Below, piece after piece: positions 19,998 through 29,741 of a DNA stretch of 50,494 nt. The stretch's first letter is position 1, and the number at the start of each line of letters is the position of its first letter. The DNA is from Cerasicoccus frondis (GTDB lineage Bacteria; Verrucomicrobiota; Verrucomicrobiia; Opitutales; Cerasicoccaceae). The DNA is taken from assembly GCA_031296915.1 (NCBI GenBank), contig JAVDPC010000037.1, positions 1-50,494 on the forward strand. The letters run 5' to 3'. The notes beneath the pieces are model-generated. The model saw only the letters and a list, made by a program, of their open reading frames with translations, did no database searches and was not told where the DNA came from. Made by a program: the position numbers and the translations under genes.

Positions 19998-20795
19998 ATG
20001 GATTTAATCGACAGCCACTGTCATTTCGAGAAGTTTGCCCAGCGCGGTTTGGTGGACGACATCATCGCCCGTGCGGCCGAGCTCGGCGTGAACCGCTTCA
20101 TCAACATCGGCACCTCGCTGGACGACTGGGCGCTCTACCGCGACCTCGCGCGCAAGCATCCGGGCAAACTTTTTTGGACCGCAGGCCTGCATCCGTGCCA
20201 TGTGGACGCAGGTTGGCGCGACCACGTGATGGCGCTTTCCATGTATTTTGCGGATGATCCCGCGCCCGTGGCGTTGGGCGAAATCGGCCTCGATAACTTC
20301 CACCTGCCCAAGTATCCCGACGAGGCCGCCGAGCTGAAAAAGCATCAGGCCAACGCCTTTCGCGCACAACTGGAGCTGGCGTTTCAATTTGATGCGCCGA
20401 TTGTGGTTCACTCGCGCAATGCGTTTGACGAAACCATGGCGATCCTCGAGGACATGAAGTTTCCGGGCGAGAAAGTCGTCTTTCATTGTTTCGCTGAAGG
20501 CCCCGAGGAAATGAAGCGTCTCAACGCCTACGGAGGGCGCGGTTCGTTTACCGGTGTGGTGACTTACAAGAGTGCGGAAAATGTCCGCCAGGCAGTGGTC
20601 GAGCAGGGCATTGGCCGCGTGATGGTCGAGACCGATGCGCCGTATCTGGCGCCGGTTCCGCATCGCGGCAAGGAATGTGAGCCCGGCTACACGCGCTACA
20701 CTGCAGAGAAGTGCGCGGAGCTGCTCGGCGTATCGCTGGAGGAATTCGCAGCGACCGCCACGGCGAACACCGAGGCGTTTTTCGGGCTCAAATAA
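19998..20795 (+). CDS. TatD-family metal-dependent hydrolase
   Basis: A 265-residue TIM-barrel hydrolase of the TatD DNase/hydrolase family. Metal ligands are visible: DSHCHF (His6, His8), the bridging Glu in GEIGLDN, His in VVHSRNA, His in FHCFAEGP and Asp in VETDAPYLAP. Length matches the family (about 260). TatD proteins have 3'-5' exonuclease and D-aminoacyl-tRNA-hydrolase-like activities depending on member; the exact substrate is open. It lies 62 bp after the regulator and 48 bp before the small ferredoxin-like gene. Confidence 0.9.
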   Translation: MDLIDSHCHFEKFAQRGLVDDIIARAAELGVNRFINIGTSLDDWALYRDLARKHPGKLFWTAGLHPCHVDAGWRDHVMALSMYFADDPAPVALGEIGLDNFHLPKYPDEAAELKKHQANAFRAQLELAFQFDAPIVVHSRNAFDETMAILEDMKFPGEKVVFHCFAEGPEEMKRLNAYGGRGSFTGVVTYKSAENVRQAVVEQGIGRVMVETDAPYLAPVPHRGKECEPGYTRYTAEKCAELLGVSLEEFAATATANTEAFFGLK

Positions 20796-20843
20796 TTTGC
20801 CCGCTGCACTGGACGATCTGCCTCAGGCGCGTAAGTTACCCGC

Positions 20844-21083
20844 GTGGAAACGCTCTTCATTTGCCGAAAATGCTCGAAGCCCAAAGCGGGTTCCGTGACG
20901 GGCAAGCCGCGCAGTGGCAAAAAGCTGTATCAGAAGCTCGCGGCGCGCGATGATCTACCCTTCCGCGTGCGCCCGTGCAAGTGCCTTGGCCAGTGTAAAA
21001 AAGGCCCCAACGGACTCTGCCTCCCGGGTAAGATCCGGTTGAATCACTTATCGGTTAAGGCGGTGAAAGCGATGCGTGGGTAA
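20844..21083 (+). CDS. Small (2Fe-2S) ferredoxin-like protein
   Basis: A 79-residue protein with cysteines 7, 10, 45, 47, 51 and 59 (FICRKC...RPCKCLGQCKKGPNGLC). The C-x1-C-x3-C-x7-C pattern, with a lysine/glycine-rich loop, resembles thioredoxin-like [2Fe-2S] ferredoxins. It starts with GTG at 20844; no earlier in-frame start keeps the family N-terminus. It may be co-transcribed with tatD. Its redox partner cannot be told from the neighbours. Confidence 0.6.
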   Translation: METLFICRKCSKPKAGSVTGKPRSGKKLYQKLAARDDLPFRVRPCKCLGQCKKGPNGLCLPGKIRLNHLSVKAVKAMRG

Positions 21084-21086
21084 GCC

Positions 21087-22166
21087 TTACTCGTAGCTAA
21101 ACTCGCCACCAAACAAATCCGTGCTCTCGGTCAATGGGCCGTTGGAGGTGTCGATGAACTTAGCATCCTTGCTGAGGAGCTGGCCATAGAGCTCGGGGCG
21201 GCGGTCCTTTAAATAATGATAAGCCGGGGCGGGGTGGGTGCGCCCGTAGTAGGCGGGCACGCAGTCGCAAACGAGGAGTGTGTCCTGCTCGTTGTGCGCG
21301 GCCACGAGGATCTCGCCATGCGGCGAACAAACCATGGAGTTGCCGCGGTAGTGCCAGCTGTCGCCGTCGCGCGTTTCGTAGCCGCAGCGGTTCACGTAGG
21401 CGAAAAACAGGTTGTTCGAATACGCGTGTGCGGGGAACTGCACCTTGGCCACGTCGGGGTAGGGCACGCTGCTCATGCGGCCGTCGGGCAGGCGGTAATA
21501 CGTGTCCGCTGCCGTGGGGCCGACGATCAACTTCGCACCCTTGAGCGCCAAAATGCGCATCAGCTCGGGGAATTCGCACTCGTAGCAATTGACCACGCCG
21601 ACCGGGAAGCCCGCGATCTTGTGGACCGGATATTCGCTGTCGCCAATGTCCCAATTGTCGCGCTCCTGCTGACCGTAAAGGTGGCACTTTTTATAACTGT
21701 CGAGCAGCGCGCCATGCTCGTCGATGACGGCGATGCTGTCGTAATAATACGCGCGGTCTTCGCGGTCGACGCGTTCGCCGTAGCTGACGATCACGCCGAT
21801 CTTGTGCTTCTTGGCGATCTCCCGAATACGCGTAATGCTGGGCCCGTCGCAGGTCTCGGCGGTGGCGTGCGCGGTCTCGGGGTTGTGCGTGTAGCCCTGC
21901 AAATAAAGCTCGGGAAAAGAGACTGCCTGCGCGTGATAATGCTTGGCCTTTTCGACGGCCAGCTCGAGCCGCGCGAGGTTTTGCTCGGTGGCGTTGTCGC
22001 CGCATGCACCCTGCGCTTGGTAGATGGCCAAACGGATGCCCGCGCCCTTGGGCGGCAACTCGTCGTAGATCGACGTGCGCACTTGCAGCTTGCGGTAGGA
22101 AGCCTCAACGGTCGGCCCGAAGTGGGGCGTGCCGTCGTTCACGAGAAAGGAGGACTCATCAGCCAT
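21087..22166 (-). CDS. Nitrilase-superfamily carbon-nitrogen hydrolase
   Basis: A 359-residue cytoplasmic amidase-type enzyme. The catalytic triad is visible: Glu in FPELYLQGY, Lys in DSYKKCHLYGQ and Cys in VNCYECEFPE. An N-terminal extension of about 40 residues and a 60-residue C-terminal extension (YYGRTHPAPAYHYLKDRRPELYG) exceed the 260-300 residue core. The C-terminal pattern is shared with carbamoyl/aliphatic amidase-like members, but the substrate is not identifiable. It is convergent with the small ferredoxin-like gene (3-bp gap) and is preceded by a 300-bp repeat element. Confidence 0.85.
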   Translation of the reverse strand: MADESSFLVNDGTPHFGPTVEASYRKLQVRTSIYDELPPKGAGIRLAIYQAQGACGDNATEQNLARLELAVEKAKHYHAQAVSFPELYLQGYTHNPETAHATAETCDGPSITRIREIAKKHKIGVIVSYGERVDREDRAYYYDSIAVIDEHGALLDSYKKCHLYGQQERDNWDIGDSEYPVHKIAGFPVGVVNCYECEFPELMRILALKGAKLIVGPTAADTYYRLPDGRMSSVPYPDVAKVQFPAHAYSNNLFFAYVNRCGYETRDGDSWHYRGNSMVCSPHGEILVAAHNEQDTLLVCDCVPAYYGRTHPAPAYHYLKDRRPELYGQLLSKDAKFIDTSNGPLTESTDLFGGEFSYE

Positions 22167-22207
22167 GCTGGTGACTATGGCTGCGGCGAAGAGGGCCGTC
22201 GATTTTA

Positions 22208-22511
22208 TTTAGCCAGGATGGACGCGGATGAAACACGGATGCCAGCGAGGCGTGTTGAGACTCACGCAAAGACGCAAAGTCGCAAAGGCCACTCCTCTGA
22301 TCATTTAACCACGGAGGACACAGAGGAACGGAGGGTTTTAAAGCTCCCAAGCTTCGTGACCTTCGTGGTTCGCCAATTCAAAGCTTCCCGCTCTTTCCGA
22401 TCTTCCTGTTTAAAATCACGCCTCGCTGGTCTTTGTGCTCTCCGTGCCTTCGTGAGAGACATCTGCGCCTCGTTGGCATCCGCGTGAAATCCGCGTTCAT
22501 CCGCGGCTTAT
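22208..22511. repeat. ~300-bp nested inverted-repeat element, copy 1
   Basis: A non-coding element closely related to 29742-30043 in the same orientation. A core of about 110 bases (from ACTCACGCAAAGACGCAAAG through TTTAACCACGGAGGACAC to AACGGAGGG) is almost identical in both. The element contains facing copies of GACGCGGAT/ATCCGCG, CACGCAAAGACG/CTTTG-type and CCACGGAGG/CGTGG units, so it can fold into a long broken hairpin. It fills the gap between the nitrilase-family and glyS genes. Confidence 0.85.
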
Positions 22512-22514
22512 AAA

Positions 22515-22546
22515 AAAACGCCCGGCTGGTTCACCGGGCGTTTTGG
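22515..22546 (-). terminator. Terminator after glyS
   Basis: Stem AACGCCCGG/CCGGGCGTT with an 8-9 base loop, with T-runs on both strands (seven A at 22512-22518, TTTT at 22541-22544). It lies about 22 bases after the glyS stop codon and would serve glyS on the minus strand. Confidence 0.85.
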
Positions 22547-22567
22547 GAAAACTAGAATCGCTGCGTC

Positions 22568-24130
<1,563 letters not shown>

Positions 24131-24266
24131 AAGAGACAGGTTTGAAAGGGTTTTCCGCCCTTGGGGCAAAGAAATTCCGGCTTTCGGCGCATTTTTCAGC
24201 GATTTTGCTGCGCTGGATGACCTCGGGTTATTCGGAAAGGCGGGCTTGGGCCTGCGAACTGTATTA

Positions 24267-24420
24267 TTAAACAGGAAGATCGGGAAGAACGGGAAGAGAA
24301 GATTGAAACGCGGTAAATAAACTCGCTGCGACACTGACGCATGTTGGTTAATTTAGTTTTTCTGTCCATCTTCCCCATCAAATTTACATCTGCTCAGGCT
24401 TCCCGTTCTTCCTGTTAAAA
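24267..24420. repeat. Hairpin element related to the 300-bp repeat
   Basis: Left arm at 24267-24296 (TTAAACAGGAAG...AACGGGAAG) faces CTTCCCGTTCTTCCTGTTAA at 24399-24418; the left arm carries an extra ATCGGGAAG. The same CTTCCTGTTTAA words occur inside both copies of the 300-bp element. It lies in the 430-bp gap between glyS and the small lipoprotein gene, which otherwise shows only presumed promoters. Confidence 0.7.
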
Positions 24421-24560
24421 AAATCCCGCGTTGAGCCTCTTAAAACGCCATTTTTGCAAAAAAACGTTGCCCCGATGTAAAAATACCGGTTGAGCAATGG
24501 CTTACGAAGTGATACTTTGCTCTTGCCTAACCATTCTTTGAACGCGTTTTATACTGATTT

Positions 24561-24842
24561 ATGAAATCTACTTCCAAGCTTGTCCTTGCTTCTCTCACCC
24601 TGGGTGTTGCAGCACTTTTCACCGGTTGCGGTGACTCCATGCCGTCCGACGCCCACGCGCTGTATAAGCGTAACAACCAGGGCTTCAATGCTATGGGCAT
24701 CGTCGAATCCTCCCCTGAAAGCTATCAGGAGGTTTCCCAGATATCCTCAGTTGCCTATAGCGACCAGTTGGCGAAGCGTAAGAACATCTCCGGCGACAAC
24801 CTTTCCTTCTTCTGGGGCACGTTCGTCTACGCGGACTACTAA
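24561..24842 (+). CDS. Small lipoprotein, function unknown
   Basis: A 93-residue protein with a lipoprotein signal: MKSTSK, hydrophobic LVLASLTLGVAALF, lipobox FTGC with the lipidated Cys at residue 23. The mature part is only about 70 residues, polar, ending FFWGTFVYADY. I recognise no domain. It precedes oleC by 24 bp and may be co-transcribed with it, though nothing links the functions. Confidence 0.65.
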   Translation: MKSTSKLVLASLTLGVAALFTGCGDSMPSDAHALYKRNNQGFNAMGIVESSPESYQEVSQISSVAYSDQLAKRKNISGDNLSFFWGTFVYADY

Positions 24843-24866
24843 GCCCAGCCGGGCGCAAGCACCCGT

Positions 24867-26600
24867 ATGGGCGAGTCTGTGAGCAACAATTCGCCCGTCA
24901 GCAATGTGGCGCGCTTTCTGCCCGAGGCAGCGGCGCGCCAACCTGATTTCCCCGCCCTCCGGCTTCCGTGCCGACGTGGCGGGGTGCTTGCGTACGACAC
25001 GCTGACCTTTGCTGAGCTGGAAACCGCCGCTTGCGCCGCCGCGCAGATTTTCACGAAAAAGGGCATCCGCCGCGGCAGTCGCGTGCTGCTGATGGTGAAG
25101 CCCGGGCGCGACCTGATTCTGTCCGTCTTTGCGCTGTTCAAGATGGGCGCTGCGCCGGTGGTGATCGACCCGGGCATGGGCCGCAAGCACTTCCTGGCCT
25201 GCGTGCGCCGCACGCTGCCGGACGCCATGGTGGGCATCCCGTTGGCGCAGCTTTTAAGCCGGGTTTTTCGCAAGGATTTTCAGTCGGTCAACGTGCGGGT
25301 AACCGTTGGAAACCAAGGCTTTGCCAAACGAATTGCCGCGCTGGGCCAGGCGACGTTCGAGCCCGCGCAGACGACCGCCGACGAGCTCGCGGCGATCCTC
25401 TTTACCAGTGGCTCCACGGGGCCGCCCAAGGGCGTGCGCTACGAGCACGGCATGTTTGAGGCGCAGGTGCGGATGATTCGCGCGCATTACGGCATCGAGC
25501 CCGGCGGCGTAGATTTGCCGATGCTGCCCGTCTTTGCGCTGTTTAATCCCGCGATGGGCCTGACCACCGTCGTGCCCGAGATGAATCCCAGCAAACCGTC
25601 GACCGTCGACCCCGTAAAAATCGTCCAGGCGATTCACCAAAACGAGGTCACCAACAGCTTTGGCTCGCCGGTTTTGTGGAACCGCATTGCCACGCATTGC
25701 GAGGCAAGTGGCGTTTCGCTGCCGTCGCTGAAGTGCATTTTGATGGCTGGCGCTGCGGTGCCGCCGTCTTTGATCCGCCGGATGAAGCAGCTCGCGCCCA
25801 ACTGCGAGATTCACACGCCCTACGGCGCCACTGAGGTGCTGCCCGTGGCGTCCAACTTCGGCGCCCGGATTTTAAACGAAACCCTCGAGCTGACCGAGCA
25901 GGGGCGCGGCGTCTGCGTCGGTGAGTTGCTGCCCGAGGTGCAGGCGCAGATCATTGCGATCCACGATGGGCCCATCGCCATGCTGGCCGCCGCGCAGCCG
26001 CTACCCGCAGGCGAAATCGGCGAAATCCTCGTCACCGGCCCAAGTGTGACCAAGGCCTACGACGGACTCGCTGCCGCCACGGCGGCAGCGAAGATCCATC
26101 AGAATGCGGAATCTTCGAATGCGGATTGCGGATTGGGGAGTGCGGATTTAACAGATGGATTAGACAATTCCGCATTCCGCAATCCGCATTCCGCAATCGT
26201 CTGGCATCGCATGGGGGACCTGGGCTACTTCGACGAGCAGGGGCGCCTGTGGTTTTGCGGGCGCATGGCGGAGCGCGTGGAGACGCCGGGGGGGCTGATG
26301 TTTACCGAGTGCGTGGAGGCGATTTTTAATCAGCACCCGCGTGTGTTCCGCAGCGCGTTGGTCGGCCTGGGTGAGCGTCCGAGCCAGACGCCATGCGTGG
26401 TCATCGAGCCGCATCCCCGGGAATGGCCCGCGAGCTGGGTGACGCAAAAAGCCTTTGCTGACGAGCTGTTGGAGCTTGCCGCCCAAAGCGAGCTCACTCG
26501 CGGCATTACGGAAATCCGCTTTAAGCGGAAGTTCCCGGTCGACGTGCGCCACAACGCGAAAATCCACCGCCTTGACCTGGCGCGGGAATTTGCGGGCTGA
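24867..26600 (+). CDS. oleC: OleC-like beta-lactone synthetase (AMP-binding enzyme) with repeat insertion
   Basis: OleC adenylates 2-alkyl-3-hydroxyalkanoic acids and closes a beta-lactone in long-chain olefin synthesis. Seen: the OleC-typical RGSRVLLMVKPGRDLI and PVVIDPGMGRKHFLAC, the AMP-binding P-loop LFTSGSTGPPKGVRYEH (about residues 177-193), FALFNPAMGLTTVVPEMNPSKP, TPYGATEVLPVAS, and WHRMGDLGYFDEQGRLWFCGR. At 577 residues it is longer than family members by about 30. The excess is residues 412-444, encoded by an in-frame palindromic repeat (26100-26198) between KIH and VWHRMGD. oleD lies two genes downstream. Confidence 0.85.
   Translation: MGESVSNNSPVSNVARFLPEAAARQPDFPALRLPCRRGGVLAYDTLTFAELETAACAAAQIFTKKGIRRGSRVLLMVKPGRDLILSVFALFKMGAAPVVIDPGMGRKHFLACVRRTLPDAMVGIPLAQLLSRVFRKDFQSVNVRVTVGNQGFAKRIAALGQATFEPAQTTADELAAILFTSGSTGPPKGVRYEHGMFEAQVRMIRAHYGIEPGGVDLPMLPVFALFNPAMGLTTVVPEMNPSKPSTVDPVKIVQAIHQNEVTNSFGSPVLWNRIATHCEASGVSLPSLKCILMAGAAVPPSLIRRMKQLAPNCEIHTPYGATEVLPVASNFGARILNETLELTEQGRGVCVGELLPEVQAQIIAIHDGPIAMLAAAQPLPAGEIGEILVTGPSVTKAYDGLAAATAAAKIHQNAESSNADCGLGSADLTDGLDNSAFRNPHSAIVWHRMGDLGYFDEQGRLWFCGRMAERVETPGGLMFTECVEAIFNQHPRVFRSALVGLGERPSQTPCVVIEPHPREWPASWVTQKAFADELLELAAQSELTRGITEIRFKRKFPVDVRHNAKIHRLDLAREFAG
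26100..26198. repeat. Palindromic AATGCGGA-type repeat inserted in-frame in oleC
   Basis: A 99-base block built of (A)ATGCGGA/ATTGCGGA words on the left and their complements (TCCGCATTCCGCAAT type) on the right, around an unrelated centre. It encodes 33 residues of low-complexity character and keeps the reading frame open. Such octamer blocks are usually intergenic repeats. Confidence 0.8.
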
Positions 26601-26748
26601 GGCCAGAGGAAGGAGTTCCGTTTGGCGGGTTCGCGGCTTTATGCCGCGATCTGCGTTGCCCAGGCGTGATCTACTGCAACACCATGCTCTTTCCCGCTTC
26701 CGGCCAATGCTTTGTTTTACTCCAACCTGTAGCTGTGTTTTGCTAAAG

Positions 26749-26825
26749 TGACACGGTCACCTTTTAAATATGACCAGGTCAGTATGAAATAGTGACCGTG
26801 TCACTAAAAAGAAATGACCATGTCA
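26749..26825. promoter_or_regulatory. Array of four TGAC-N3-GTCA palindromes at 22-bp intervals
   Basis: 11-bp palindromes start at 26749, 26771, 26793 and 26815, exactly 22 bp apart: TGACACGGTCA, TGACCAGGTCA, TGACCGTGTCA and TGACCATGTCA. The spacers are A/T-rich. Copies 1 and 3 extend to a perfect 14-bp inverted repeat. The array lies in the 356-bp gap between oleC and the DUF900 gene and looks like stacked operators on one helix face. The rest of the gap shows no other feature. Confidence 0.75.
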
Positions 26826-26956
26826 CTTGAGTAAATGGCTTTGGTGGATTGGTGCAATATACACCCCCGCGCGGGCTCTGTGTGCTGGAGGGCGCCGAGT
26901 AAGCGGACACTACTTTGTCGTTGCTCGTTGCGGATGGTGGTTCTAGCTGTTGACGC

Positions 26957-28252
26957 ATGCGTTACCACGCCCTGCTTTTTCTGGTGTTGACCGGGCTTTT
27001 GGTCGGCTGCGCCAGTAAACCTTACGAACTGGAGGTCATGCGCGCGCCTGCAGTTTATGAGGACGGCGAGATTGACCGTCTCAGCGTGGAGCGTCCCAAG
27101 GACGCTAATGCCTATCCCGGCATGCTTTACGCCACCAATCGCATGCCAACCCAAGATGCGAAGGATCGGCGTGATTTCGGTTCGGAATTCTATGGCGGCA
27201 ATGCAGATGGAGTCGTCCGCGTGGGCGTGGCGCATGTGCAAGTAACCGACTCGACGCTCGACTGGGAGGCCGTCCGCCGGATGAGCACCAGCGCCACGCG
27301 CGACAAGGAGTTGGTCATTCATATTGAAAGCGTCGACGAGCTGGGCGTCTTGTCCAATACGCGCCACCCGTTTGTGAAGAACCCGACGCCGGATACGCCC
27401 GACGCGGATGCGGCTTTTGCTGACCTGATCAACCGCCAGTTGGCGCAGTCCTCGGAGAAGGAAATCCTTGTCTTCGTCCACGGCTACAAAACGCCGTTTG
27501 ACGACCCGGTGCTCGTGGCGACGGAGTTCTGGCACTTCATGGGCTACGACGGCGTGACGATCGCCTACTCCTGGCCGTCGACGCCAAGCTGGATTGCTTA
27601 CCTGCGCGACATCGAGTCGTCGGGCAACAGCGCGCGCGAGTTTCGCCTCTTCCTGCAATTTTTGGCCGACCACACCGATGTGGAAAAGATCAATGTGCTT
27701 GCCTACAGCGCCGGCACCCGCATGGCGGCCGAGACCCTGCACAACATCGCCATCGATTGCAGTGCGCCGCATTTGGGCCACGTGATCCTGGTCAGCGGTG
27801 ACGTGAGCGCAGCCAAGGTCGGCGCCCTTTTGGCCGATGATGCGCTGGATAAGGTGGACACGTTTACGATTTATAATTCCACGGGGGATATGGCGCTGGG
27901 CTTCAGTGACTGGCTTTTCGACCGCAACCGGATCGGCAGCTCGCATGACGCGCTCGCTCAGCTGCCGGAAGCGCTGGACTTCGTGCGGAGCACGCCGAAG
28001 CTGCAACTGATCAATGTGTCCGACGCCGAAGACGCCACCAAGGGCAACGGCCATGGCTACTTCCGCAACAGCCCGTGGACCAGCAGCGACATCCTGGCCT
28101 CGCTTGATTTCCACCTGACCCCTGCCGAGCGCGGCCTCATTTGGAATGACGACACGGGTGAGTGGAACTTCCCGCCGAATTATTTGGAAACGCTGCGGGA
28201 GAGCATTCGGCAAAAGTGGGAAAATGAAAACTTAGGGCGCACTTTTCATTGA
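26957..28252 (+). CDS. DUF900 alpha/beta-hydrolase lipoprotein
   Basis: A 431-residue protein with a lipoprotein signal (LLFLVLTGLLVGCAS, lipidated Cys at about residue 18), so probably exported and membrane-anchored. The alpha/beta-hydrolase core shows the oxyanion strand VFVHGYKTPF (about residue 172), nucleophile elbow AYSAGTR (Ser about residue 250) and a probable catalytic His in GNGHGYF. This is the DUF900 family; substrates are unknown. It sits between oleC and oleD, where other organisms may carry oleB, but OleB is a cytoplasmic haloalkane dehalogenase-like hydrolase and this is not one. The operator array lies directly upstream. Confidence 0.8.
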   Translation: MRYHALLFLVLTGLLVGCASKPYELEVMRAPAVYEDGEIDRLSVERPKDANAYPGMLYATNRMPTQDAKDRRDFGSEFYGGNADGVVRVGVAHVQVTDSTLDWEAVRRMSTSATRDKELVIHIESVDELGVLSNTRHPFVKNPTPDTPDADAAFADLINRQLAQSSEKEILVFVHGYKTPFDDPVLVATEFWHFMGYDGVTIAYSWPSTPSWIAYLRDIESSGNSAREFRLFLQFLADHTDVEKINVLAYSAGTRMAAETLHNIAIDCSAPHLGHVILVSGDVSAAKVGALLADDALDKVDTFTIYNSTGDMALGFSDWLFDRNRIGSSHDALAQLPEALDFVRSTPKLQLINVSDAEDATKGNGHGYFRNSPWTSSDILASLDFHLTPAERGLIWNDDTGEWNFPPNYLETLRESIRQKWENENLGRTFH

Positions 28253-28297
28253 TAAATTCCTGTTTACGCGCCCGTCGAAATACCCATACCTAGCAGC

Positions 28298-29293
28298 ATG
28301 AAAATCCTGGTCACCGGGAGCGGAGGTTTCCTGGGTTCGCGTATTGCGGGCCTGCTGCTAGAAAAGGGCTATGAGGTGCGTGGCTACGGTCGTTCGCCGC
28401 AGTCGAAGAATGCTGCGCGCGGAGTGGACGTGGTGCAGGGCGGCCTGGGCGATGCTGATGCCGTTTCCCAGGCAGTCAAGGGCTGTGACGCCGTCTTCCA
28501 TGTGGCCGCGAAAGCGGGGGTGTGGGGCCGGGAGGAAGAGTTCTACGAGGCGAATGTCACGGGCGCGCGCAATGTGCTCAAGGCCTGTCAGCAGCACGGC
28601 GTCGAGCGTTTGGTTTACACGAGCACGCCAAGCGTGACGTTTTCCGGTGAAGCCTTCGAGGGCGCCAATGAATCCCTGCCGCTCAACCCGAGCAACGAGC
28701 TGAGCCCCTACGCGCGGACGAAGGCCATTGCTGAGGGGGAACTGCTCGCCGCGCATGGCGAGGCGGGGGTCCGCATCTGCGCGCTGCGCCCGCATTTGAT
28801 CTGGGGCGTGGGCGATCCGCACCTCGTGCCGCGCGTGGTGGCCAAGGCGAAAACCGGCCGACTGCGCATCGTGGGGGAGGGCGGCAATCGCGTTGACCTG
28901 ACCCATGTGGACAACGCCGCCGCCGCGCATTTACTGGCCTTCGACGCGCTGAACCACGGCACATGTGGCGGGCGGGCGTATTTCTTATCCGACGGTGAGC
29001 CGGTGGTCCTCTGGGACTGGATTAACGACCTGTTGCGCCGCGTGGGCGTGCCCCCGATTGAGAAGAAAATATCCGCCAAAGCCGCGACTCAGATCGGCGG
29101 CGTGTGTGAGTGGGGTTGGGGCGCTTTCGGGCTCAAGGGGGAGCCGCCGATGACGCGCTTTGTCGCGACAGAGCTGTCCAAAAGCCATTGGTTTTCCATC
29201 GACGCTGCGCGTCGGGATTTCGGTTATAAGCCGAAGGTCGACCTGGATAAAGCGTTGCAGGATGTGGTTGCGGATTTGCAATCGCGCTGCTGA
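28298..29293 (+). CDS. oleD: OleD-like 2-alkyl-3-oxoalkanoate reductase
   Basis: OleD reduces the 2-alkyl-3-keto acid made by OleA, using NADPH. A 331-residue extended SDR: Rossmann motif GSGGFLGSRIA (residues 7-17), FHVAAKAGVWGREEEFYEANVTGARNVL, YTSTPSV, catalytic Tyr138-x3-Lys142 in SPYARTK, and LRPHLIWGVGDPHLVPRV, all close to characterised OleD proteins. It begins 45 bp after the DUF900 gene, and the following thioesterase gene starts 3 bp after its stop. oleA is not in this window. Confidence 0.88.
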   Translation: MKILVTGSGGFLGSRIAGLLLEKGYEVRGYGRSPQSKNAARGVDVVQGGLGDADAVSQAVKGCDAVFHVAAKAGVWGREEEFYEANVTGARNVLKACQQHGVERLVYTSTPSVTFSGEAFEGANESLPLNPSNELSPYARTKAIAEGELLAAHGEAGVRICALRPHLIWGVGDPHLVPRVVAKAKTGRLRIVGEGGNRVDLTHVDNAAAAHLLAFDALNHGTCGGRAYFLSDGEPVVLWDWINDLLRRVGVPPIEKKISAKAATQIGGVCEWGWGAFGLKGEPPMTRFVATELSKSHWFSIDAARRDFGYKPKVDLDKALQDVVADLQSRC

Positions 29294-29296
29294 TTG

Positions 29297-29734
29297 ATGA
29301 GAGTGCTGAGCATGCCCGAACCTGTTTTCGAATTTCGCAGCGAAGTCTTTTTTGATGAGCTTGACGCCTTGTGGGTGCTGCATCACAGCCGCTACCTCAT
29401 GCATCTGGAGCGCGCGCAACAGGCGTTTTTCCAGCACCTGCTCGGTGTGCCGGACTTCAACGCACGGCGCGATGAGGACATCTATGTAGTCGTGCGCAAT
29501 CTGGAGATTGACTACAAAACGCCGGTGCGCAACCCGGGCCCAGTGCTGATCCGCTACCGCGTGCAGCGCGTGCGTGCGGCTGGCGTCGCAATGGCGTTCG
29601 AGTTTTTGTCCGGCGATGGCGAGACGCTTTATTGCTCCGGTGTGCGGACGGTGTGCAAACTTTCGGGGAAGGCGCATCAACCGGCGGAGTGGAGCCCAGG
29701 CTTTCGCGCGGCGCTGGATCAGTGGGTTGGCTAG
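29297..29734 (+). CDS. Acyl-CoA thioesterase, 4HBT hotdog fold
   Basis: A 145-residue hotdog-fold thioesterase of the YbgC/FadM type. The active-site region reads FFDELDALWVLHHSRYLMHLERA (Asp-x-x-Asp and the HHSRYL helix). The rest (DEDIYVVVRNLEIDYKTPVR, YCSGVRTVCKL) fits the fold. It starts 3 bp after oleD; ATG 29297 is the first start, ATG 29312 is an alternative and would remove five residues. It could hydrolyse fatty acyl-CoAs supplied to, or competing with, the Ole pathway; this is inferred from position. Confidence 0.8.
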   Translation: MRVLSMPEPVFEFRSEVFFDELDALWVLHHSRYLMHLERAQQAFFQHLLGVPDFNARRDEDIYVVVRNLEIDYKTPVRNPGPVLIRYRVQRVRAAGVAMAFEFLSGDGETLYCSGVRTVCKLSGKAHQPAEWSPGFRAALDQWVG

Positions 29735-29741
29735 GTGATTC

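Noticed and set aside
26749..26825. Iteron-type replication origin
   Set aside because: The 22-bp array resembles iterons, but there is no rep gene, DnaA box cluster or plasmid context, and it sits in an ordinary upstream region.
26804..28213. Minus-strand frame of 469 residues opposite the DUF900 gene
   Set aside because: The plus-strand protein has clear signal peptide and hydrolase motifs; the minus frame has none.
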